DNA from: Taiwanofungus camphoratus
Lineage: Eukaryota; Basidiomycota; Agaricomycetes; Polyporales; Taiwanofungaceae
DNA: 64,000 nucleotides
NCBI GenBank assembly: GCA_003999685.1
Contig: CP021227.1
Span: 1,550,001 to 1,614,000 of the forward strand
Direction of reading: 5' to 3'
Shown here one piece after another: positions 56,589 through 64,000 of the stretch; position 1 is the first letter of the stretch; each line of letters begins with the position of its first letter. Under the pieces are notes generated by a model. That model was not told the origin of the DNA. It saw only the letters and a list, made by a program, of their open reading frames with translations, and did no database searches. Both the position numbers and the translations under genes were made by a program.

Positions 56589-57509
56589 ATGCGCGCGTCT
56601 ATTCCAATGGTCAAGCTACTGGTTCCAGTCCCGCTATTGTCGACAACGGACAAGTGTGCGTTACATATGTCCATCATTTTTCTAATATTTTCACTTACGA
56701 AATTCTTATAGCTACCTTTTTCCGCCGAGACACTTCGGCCCTGTTATCTATATATTCTCTCAAGAGACATTTCATTCAATGGTATTATGTGCTCGAGGAG
56801 AATCAACGCCTGATTACTATATCTCCGTCGCAATGAATTGCTTCATTCCTTCGTCATATATTACTACTATTCAGAGAGGCGGCAGCAGAGATGGAGAGCT
56901 CGTAGGGTCGTTCGAGTATGACGAGGGCTCCCTTGTGCAATCAAGCCAATACTGACAATGCTGCTCTGCTTTGTCTGACATACAGGATGGGGATCTCAAC
57001 AAGGAAGAATACTGTTACCGTTGATGGAAGAGAAAAACTCATGGACCTCGTACTTTGTCATGCAGGAAGCAAGTCTAACGTGCGTTCCCTTGGTGTTCGT
57101 CCCCTTGCTTTTCTGCACACGACTCCCAGATTCTCATCAATGTCACAGCGCGTCTGGCAATGGCGATGGCACAATGACGACAGCCTTCATCTTAGCTGGC
57201 ACAGCGACAGCCCAGTGCGATATGTCAGTCCTTGTATCCTTGAGTTCATACCTGTGACCACATACCTGATAATGAGTGTAGTGCTACTTAAGTTCCCAGA
57301 CGGGCACTCCCAATGCCACCCTACTTGCGTCTTACACTCCTGTACCCTTGTCTCCTCGTGCAGATGGTCAACCATCTCCTCCAGCTTCGCTCAAACTATT
57401 CCCGGAAGGCCGGCGATTATTCGATGATATCCTTATTTCAGCACTCATCATCGAAAGAAAGAGGCTCACGCCCGATTCGCGTGCAGCGTTGAAACCTTTG
57501 TTCAATTGA
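56589..57509 (+). CDS. DUF6593-like protein
   Basis: Five exons (56589-56653, 56712-56915, 56986-57079, 57149-57223, 57282-57509) sum to 666 nt, 221 residues, with all junctions in frame. Key stretches: LFPPRHFGPVIYIFSQETFH, STPDYYISVAMNCFIPSSYI, TTIQRGGSRDGELVGSFEM, RKNTVTVDGREKLMDLVL, RVWQWRWHNDDSLHLSW, then after a Pro-rich loop LKLFPEGRRLFDDILISALI and IIERKRLTPDSR near the end. The beta-rich core with a W-x-W motif and a final I-E-R/K-x-R helix matches the DUF6593 proteins frequent in Agaricomycetes; no biochemical function is established for them. The N-terminal exon is short and its start uncertain, see the flanking region. No membrane helix. Confidence 0.68.
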
Positions 57510-58242
57510 AAGTGACATCCCTATGTGCTTTTTGTGTGTTCCTTCAAACTCGCACTACCTACGCATGTTTTTACCTCCGGACTTCAAATCCTATCAACTT
57601 ATCACTTGGGACTTTCGATACAAAGCGTCATGTTTTTCCAGATGGTAGAAGGATATAATCGCACTCCTATTTTCGTCAATACGACAGTACTCTGGTACAA
57701 CGTGATACATGAAGGGTGTCGCGATAAGAATTCAGTTCTTAATCAAGGTAGCGAAGCAAAACGCCATTCACCTGAGATACGGAAAACGTCTCTCTCACCT
57801 CCTCGTTCTACGGCTCAATACGGTTTGGGAACCAAGTGGCGAAGAATGCCTGCATAGATTAGACCTACAGCCAGCCCGGCCAACCCACCGCAAAACTGGG
57901 ACGTGGGTGCTCAGCTCGTCGCGCGCGTCACTCTAACGCTCTGCCCAGCTCATGGTAGTGCGAACGTCTCCCCGATCAGTCAGACCGTCAGGAGAATAGG
58001 GAACTGACCAAATCTAGTCGAGACACCGCTCCAATCCAAGGTAGACAAGGGTGTACAACCAAACAACAGTAACAAAATGGCTTACCGCGGATTAACATTC
58101 CCGAGCCTACGTGCCTTCAGGCTGACATTAAACAAAACATATATTATTATAATTAAGAATATGCAAGGTCAATTATACTGGACAAGTCAGAACAGGGCCT
58201 ACATCTATAACACGCGATTTCGCCAGACTCGAGGCCGAGGTA
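57510..58242. other. intergenic between convergent genes
   Basis: About 730 bp between two convergent 3' ends. No gene recognised. Confidence 0.5.
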
Positions 58243-60437
58243 TTAATGCCATAGACCGTCGAACACCCGCTCCCCCATACCCAACAGGGCTCCGCCTACG
58301 AACTGGCTAACCCTTTTCCACTCCTTGCCGATGTCATGACGGTGGTGATGAGCATCCCCTGCGCTGCGAAACGGCCCCGACGGCCCCCCTGCCTGTATGC
58401 CATACACTGCCATCGCAACACCTAATACGAGCACTGCGCCCACCACCATTGTCTTGCGCTGGATGACCATATCCCCGAGCCGCCGCGGCTTGCGCAGTTT
58501 CCGCCGCCGCCTCCGCTCGGCTTCGTATTCCCTCCTTCTGCGCTTCCCCCAGGCAGCCGCCGAGTCGTCGTCCGATGCAACCTCGTCCTCCGGCTCGATG
58601 TACGGGAGGACGATCAGCTCCGGCTTCGTGACCATCAGCTCAGCGTCGTCGTCGTCCGGGAGCTCGGCAGGGTTTTCGGACCAGGTGAGCATGATGCTCT
58701 GGGGCCCCATGATGGACGACACTGCGATAGAGGGGTGCGACGGCGGATACTGAGAGTACAGCTCGTCGGCACGGGTGAACAGGGAAGTGAGCGATACCCG
58801 GGAACGTGGGAGGGAGTCTTCGGAGGATGTGAACGATGCCGAAAGAGGATTTTTTTCTGGTAGCTCTTGGTCTTCTGACTTCGCAGCAAGAAGGACTTCC
58901 GAGGTCTCTATATCACTACTCGAAGGTGATCGCAGAATGGGACCGGCAAATTCCGCATACTCTGATGGCGCATCTTCACTCTGGGCTGCATCGTCCACAT
59001 TTGAGTCGTTGGAAGGATATGATGGTAGCGATGCATCTGCGCGAGTTATCACCTCCTTGTCTACGCCGACATCCACATCCCCGCCATTGGTTTCTTCTGC
59101 GAGTGCTGTTTCCAGTGAGGTCTCGGGTTTGTTGTCCTCAATGGCTGTCGGCCCTTGTGTCTCTTCGGCAACGTCTTCAATATCATCCGCATCCATTGAC
59201 AATGCTTCCCCATTGACAGCGTCTTCATAAAGTTCTGGGAGACTGCTCAACAAGGAGTGAGTCATGCCTTCTTCTCCTTCCTTCTCTAACTCATAAACCT
59301 CTTCTCGACGTGACAACACAACCTATCAGGAGTAGACAAGGAAATACACATATCATGTGTTGAGAGTTACAGGCGCACGTGAGGATATAGGACACGTACT
59401 GCTGCGGCCAGATAGACTATTGCTATCGGGTGCCTACAGAGTAAGTAATCGAATACGTGTTGAATGAGCGGTAGGGTCGGTACGTCGTGTGAGAGTAAAG
59501 TTAATAGATTCGATAGTGCGAAGTATGGCAGCGGTGCATTCCTATGTGGCAACATGTCAAAATTACTCGGTGCTCATGAAGTAAAACAAACGCAAGACGA
59601 ACCGGTCAAGCAGCTCTGAGAATTTAGGGTCTGTCGCTTGAATGAGACGCTTCAGAATCCTGTACTAAATATCAGTCATGGTTCACCCTTTCAGACGAGT
59701 ATTAGCTACCGTAAGAGGCCGACGACGGGTTCAAGACTGGCGCCCATGGAGTCGCGCACCCTATGTAAACTAAGCTTTTCCACACAAGCCACTTGTAACT
59801 CTTTGGGCAGAGTGAGGAAAAGTACCGATACAATGTCGTGATACCCCTTAACAGTAAAAGATGCTGTTCAATACATATGCGAGCAAACAGCGAAGTCCTC
59901 CTCCCACCTGAAAGTAATTGAGGCGCTGTCTTTTCCGAAAGACAGTAACGATCAACTCGTGCAACTCAGCCTGCAAACGCTCCCTGCTCTGCAAGTGAGA
60001 TGAATCTAAGTAGGGTCTTCAGTGAATATCCGCGGCACATATCGAAAGACAGTTCACCTACTGGGTATAAAACGAAACTACGGTCAGTGTCTAAGCCAAT
60101 CTGCCGCTCGTCCCGGTGCGCAGATGATTCCATGCTTTCTTCATACGTTGGACATTCATCAGTGAGTTCCGGCTCTGACTGTTGGGAGACACTAGTCTGG
60201 TCATGCTCTGTCGAGGCCGTGTCAGGCGCAAGAGGGAGCGTTACATGCAAAAGCTTCGGCCTTTACTGGTGTCAGTACCTGAGCCCTTGCTCATGCATCA
60301 TTAACTCACCATATTGCTACGCGCTCATCCCGAAAGCCCCCAGGCTGCAAGCTCAACTTCCTCAGTGAATCCCAATCGGTGGTGGTGGAGGATTCTGATG
60401 CGGGGTCATGATTTTGAGAAGTATGGTCCGTGTCCAT
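58243..60437 (-). CDS. TBC-domain Rab GTPase-activating protein (TBC1D20/Gyp8 type)
   Basis: Start ATG 60437: MDTDHTSQNHDPASESS, with FRDERVAIWPKLLHV entering the TBC fold. The arginine-finger motif is RQIGLDTDRSFVLYPV (IxxDxxR) and the glutamine finger is in RLNYFQ before GYHDIVSVLF, so both catalytic residues are present. Next come LSLHRVRDSMGASLEPVVGL, PLPYFALSNLLTLLSHDVP, IQHVFDYLLCRHPIAIVYLA and AAVVLSRREEV. The C-terminal 350 residues are mostly acidic and disordered, then a basic patch (KRRRREYEAERRRRRKLRK) and a hydrophobic tail anchor, TMVVGAVLVLGVAMAVYGI, near the end. Family members are ER-anchored GAPs for Rab1/Ypt1-class GTPases. Multi-exon with short introns; no defect seen. It diverges head-to-head from the sulfur-pathway gene. 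Confidence 0.87.
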
Positions 60438-61037
60438 ACTAGGAGGTACAGAAAGGGTTCAAACCAAAGGAGACTGAGATGCGAGGCTGTGTATTCAGAC
60501 ACAACTGCACAATGCAGACTGACTGTGTCACACCCTGCTGCCCCGTGTCACAATGTAACCCGTATGACGATAGGTAGGTTCCCTTATATGGCAAGCTGGC
60601 TAGCTTCGGTTGAGATCCAGGACTCGAGCATCCAGCCAGACTCTAGCCAAAAGCGAGAATGCCTTCGCTTTCTGCCCTCTGGTCTGCGCTTTATTTGCAC
60701 TGTTCCCGGTCTCTGATCATGTCGTTATGCTATCATTCAGGAGCACGTTCGCGTTCACACTACTCGGTGCCAAATTTGCTGGTAAGGACCCCTGCCCCCC
60801 CGTCGCGGACTGTCCTTGGTGTTTAGCGGGTTGGCTGCACACAAGCACATGAACCTGCGACTCGGATGTCTGAGGGTGGCAAATGACACGATTATATAGA
60901 GCGGGTCGAGCTGGCATACATGCGTGCCCCTGCGAGTCATCTCATCAGCTGTTCAGTGTGACAAATCGAGGTAGAAGTTTCAGCCTCGCCGCCTTCGAAT
61001 TTGTCTCTCCCATTCCACTTTGCTCTCATCTGCTGCA
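60438..61037. promoter_or_regulatory. shared upstream region of the Gyp8-like and cystathionine gamma-synthase genes
   Basis: 600 bp separates the two divergent start codons, so it should carry both promoters. No clear TATA pair or known operator was identified by eye. Confidence 0.4.
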
Positions 61038-63112
61038 ATGAGTGCCACTGCGACTGCTACTCAGCAGAGCGACCAGAAAAGCATATTGGGCGCGTCCGTA
61101 CCTCCTTTTACTGCCCACGCCATCTCAGTATCGCTCCCGACATGGAGGGACACCGTTGGATACGAGGAGGGTGAGAAGCGTGTGATGGATGCAATGGTCA
61201 CCGGTTATCCGCGATTCTTCATTCATCTAAGCATCCAGAAAGTGAGTTCTGTCAAGTCTTACAAAGGCCCCTATACTAAGCCAAGGCTCTAGCTAGCGCG
61301 TATTTGTGAGCAGAAGTTTGGGGTGAACGGCGAGCGTTGTCTCCTCTGTCCCACGCGCAAGATCGCAGAACAGTGCCGAGCTTTCATGATCGACCGCTCG
61401 ACCAAGGCTGGATCTCCAGTTCCAGTTCACCTTGTCCAATTCCTCATATGCCCAGAGGATGAGCCCGACGCACTAGCCTCTGGCATAGAGCTGCACATCG
61501 TTCTCTTCCCAGGCGACTCTTTCCCATTCGCTAAACAATTCTGGCAACACACCGGCTTGTGCATATCGAGTCGGCGCGCCGAGCGTTGTCTGTCTATGCT
61601 GCCCGCCGAGTCCCCTGCATCCCCTCCGCCCACTTTCGCGCGCCCGCGGCCCAGAAAACCAAATCGGCACTACTCAGCCAAGAGCTACGGAAGGTCACCG
61701 CCTACGTCGCCCGTTCCGCCGTATTATAACGGCAACGGCGACGTTGGGCTCGCTGAGGACGCGTTGAGCGCGGATCAGGCCGTCTACGTCGAAGAACGAT
61801 ACGGCCGTAACCTGCCTCTCGAGTCCGCAGCCTCTGCGAAGCGGGCTCTGCGCCGTCGGATAGCAGGTGTCCTCATCCGAGACTCTCCGAATGATTGGTC
61901 TGCTGCAGGTGGGCAGGATGCCGAGCTGGGACCCAGCACGAGAGGTGTCGAGGATGTATCTGAGGAAGACGTATTTCTGTATTCCACTGGCATGGCCGCC
62001 ATATGGAGTGCTCACCAGTTGGCGCTGGGCACACGACCTGCTGCAAAGAGCATATGTTTTGGGTACGATCATTTTCGTCTATTGACTGAAATGTGCTCAT
62101 TTCATATCTTTCATTTTTTGCAGCTTCCCGTATACCGATACCCTTAAAATCCTGGAAAAATGGGGACCAGGGTGCCATTTCCTTGGACACGGCTTGGACG
62201 AGAGCATTGACGAGCTTGAGACGATACTTAAACGAGAATCTACTAATTTCACCAGCCCGCCAGCACTTGCGCTATTCACAGAATTCCCCTCGAACCCCCT
62301 CATGCGGTCCGCGGATCTTCCTCGTCTGCGTGCACTGGCTGATAAATACGACTTTTTGGTTGTGGTGGACGAAACCCTTGGCAACTTCGTCAACGTAGAA
62401 GTGCTGCCATATGCCGACATTGTTGTGAGCAGTCTCAGCAAGGTCTTCAGCGGCGATGCGAACGTAATGGGAGGAAGGTAACTGTCTAATTACTGTCTCG
62501 TTGGTAGCTTGCTCACCGTTGTCTAGCCTTGTTCTCAATCCCAAGGGTCGACATTATGCAGCGCTGAAGGCACACATGTCTCAAACATACGAAGACTCCT
62601 ACTTCGATGAAGATGCGATATACATGGAGCGGAACTCTCGCGACTTCAAGCGCCGAATTGAGATCATCGATGCCAATACCCTGGCCGTCTGCACCTTCCT
62701 TCGCGCACACTCTCTCGCCGGCCCGTCTCCCCCTGCGCACGCTGTCGTCAAAGAGGTGTTCTACCCTGCATGGACCACAACTTCACACTACGACCGCTGT
62801 CGCGTGCGCAAGGACGGTGTGCCAACAGGCGGCTTTGGCGGACTGTTCTCACTCACGTTCACCTCCACTGAAGCTTCGCGGGCGTTCTTCGATTCGTTGC
62901 CCTGTTACAAGGGCCCCAGCTTGGGGACGAATTTCACACTCGCGTGCCCGTACGCGATACTGGCGCATTATGCGGAGCTAGACTGGGCAGCAGAATACGG
63001 CGTAGAAGAGAACCTGGTCAGGGTCAGCGTGGGCATGGATGACAGGGTGGAGCTGCTGCGCGGGTTCGAAAAGGCGCTGCGGGCAGCTGAGGCGGCGGTA
63101 GAGGGCAAGTGA
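61038..63112 (+). CDS. STR2: cystathionine gamma-synthase (PLP enzyme)
   Basis: Start [20 protein letters not shown] at 61038, with introns after SIQK (61242-61291), after SICFG and after MGG. The fungal N-terminal extension contains [20 protein letters not shown] and [19 protein letters not shown]. The PLP-fold core shows [76 protein letters not shown] (Asp that pairs with the PLP nitrogen) and [18 protein letters not shown] with the Schiff-base lysine. The C-terminal part is [36 protein letters not shown] and [20 protein letters not shown]. It joins an activated homoserine ester with cysteine to form cystathionine in the transsulfuration route to methionine. Length and motifs match fungal Str2; an insertion rich in Pro/Ser follows residue 160. 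Intact. Confidence 0.92.
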
Positions 63113-63251
63113 TAAACGTGTTTCACCAAGGAACTGCAAAAGGCAGGTTGACACAGAGAATTCAACCACTCTGGGGACTGCTCTTGGGACTTTGTTTAGC
63201 AATATGTATGAAATATAGATGTAGCACAAGGGTACGACCATACATGCATTG
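63113..63251. other. short region between convergent 3' ends
   Basis: 139 bp between cystathionine gamma-synthase (plus) and the Vps39-type gene (minus). Only 3' flanks. Confidence 0.5.
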
Positions 63252-64000
63252 TCATGTACCGATTTGAACCTCAGAGCCCGGATCTGAGTCAGTCAGCTGT
63301 TCTTTCGCTCCTGCGACGCCAATATCGACCGCGTCTGAACCTTGCTCCACACTCTCGGCGGCGAGGTCATAGCCACGCAATGACACTTTCTCGTCGAAAG
63401 ACGCCGCCAACCCCTTCTCATTCAACTTCTCGTTATCGAGTGCTGCACCATCGTCTTCGCCGTCATCCACGGCCTCCTCGATGATCGCCCCTTGCTCGCG
63501 CAAGACAAGCCATGTTCGCTCGGCGACAGCAAGGTTCTCGCCTGCGCTGATCGCCTTGACGATTTGTCCTTCGTGCTTTGCATGCAATGTCCGGCGAAAA
63601 GAACGTGCTAGAAAGGTAGACAGAATGCGAAGAGGCCATTCGGGTGGAATGAGCGAGATGACCTAGCGAGCGCAATAAGCTGAGAGGGCCTTTGCAAACA
63701 AGACATAGGAAGAGAGAATACAGAGGACGTACATCCATTACATCTAAGTTCATTGCTTGAGCGTCGAGAAAGCGCGCTGTCCGGTCAGCCGTAACTTCCC
63801 TGTGATAAGATTCAGTTGAATATACTTCTCTATGAATCAAGTTATGCAACTGACCCGCCACTCATATACACCTCCAACAAAATTTTGATTAGACTCTTCT
63901 TCAATTCTGGATCCACTGTTACCAGCCTGCTCATGGGTACAGCACTCGGTTTTGTCTTTCCTGCCGGAAGAACTAGAAGGGAGGCCCAAGACTGCAGGTC
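63252..64000 (-). CDS. Vps39/TGFBRAP1-family vacuolar sorting protein, 3' end, partial
   Basis: Reads leftward from the right edge and stops at 63252. Exons are joined by short introns (about 63855-63803 and 63731-63665). Segments: MSRLVTVDPELKKSLIKIL, LEVYMSGG, EVTADRTARFLDAQAMNLDV, MDVISLIPPEWPLRIL, STFLARSFRRTLHAKHEGQ and IVKAISAGENLAVAERTWLV, then an acidic disordered tail ending DPGSEVQIGT. The helical repeat leading into a conserved ALDL/MNLDV-type and LIPxxWPL block matches the Vps39 domain 2 of CORVET/HOPS tethering subunits (Vps39 or Vps3/TGFBRAP1), which act at endosome and vacuole membranes. Which paralogue it is cannot be told from this fragment, because the N-terminal CNH and clathrin-repeat parts lie outside. 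Confidence 0.72.

Noticed and set aside
56202-57509. Longer DUF6593 gene model starting at 56202
   Set aside because: The joint at 56653/56712 is out of phase for that reading frame. The model starting at 56589 keeps every junction in frame, so it was preferred.
1-64000. CRISPR arrays, operons, bacterial-type promoters, biosynthetic gene cluster
   Set aside because: The DNA is eukaryotic with spliceosomal introns. No spaced direct-repeat array was found, and neighbouring genes do not form a plausible pathway cluster.

Overview
The window reads as nuclear DNA of a filamentous basidiomycete, most likely an Agaricomycete. Genes are split by many short introns (about 50-75 nt, GT-AG, with CTNAY-like branch sites). 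Several families seen here are typical of Agaricomycetes: DUF6533-type and other multi-pass membrane proteins, a DUF6593-type protein, and divergent F-box/leucine-rich proteins. No ribosomal RNA, CRISPR array, prophage or long autonomous transposon was recognised. The species cannot be named from the sequence alone. Exon structures were read by eye from splice signals and reading frame.

Layout. 1-2.8 kb holds the N-terminal half of an ABC class C transporter (minus, running off the left edge). 4.0-4.8 kb holds a small single-pass membrane protein. 6.3-11.4 kb holds two divergent F-box paralogues (minus) that share an intron position. 12.3-15.6 kb is a GC-rich stretch with no gene I can support and a degenerate inverted-repeat element. 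15.7-20.3 kb holds a trehalose-6-phosphate phosphatase/synthase-like gene (TPS2 type) with an unusual 1,041-nt intron. 20.6-23.0 kb holds a GBP2/HRB1-like SR/RGG RNA-binding protein. 23.4-24.7 kb holds a decayed DUF6533 gene. 25.9-30.6 kb holds an unknown small protein, a mitochondrial p32/Mam33 gene and a Zn(II)2Cys6 factor with a GC-AG intron, all minus. 32.2-34.3 kb holds an auxin-efflux-carrier-like transporter, followed by a retroposed-looking tRNA-Lys 5' half. 35.4-36.2 kb holds a disordered repeat-motif protein. 39.8-41.0 kb holds a seven-TM protein. 36.9-44.4 kb is gene-poor and carries two miniature inverted-repeat element families. 45.0-46.9 kb holds a second, fuller DUF6533 gene. 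47.7-49.3 kb holds an LRR/F-box protein, and 49.6-51.5 kb TFIIE alpha. 51.9-55.2 kb holds a short-chain dehydrogenase and a decayed tandem copy. 56.6-57.5 kb holds a DUF6593-like gene. 58.2-60.4 kb holds a TBC Rab-GAP (TBC1D20/Gyp8 type). 61.0-63.1 kb holds cystathionine gamma-synthase. The right edge holds the 3' end of a Vps39/TGFBRAP1-type gene.

Most neighbours do housekeeping work in unrelated pathways (transcription, mRNA export, trehalose, sulfur amino acids, vesicle traffic), as is usual for eukaryotic gene order. They do not form a pathway cluster. The most interesting signals are a putative 2-nt micro-exon at the same place in both DUF6533 paralogues, a three-copy miniature element with CATCAGGAAAAA ends and 2-bp flanking duplications, and a tRNA-half insertion flanked by 12-bp direct repeats.
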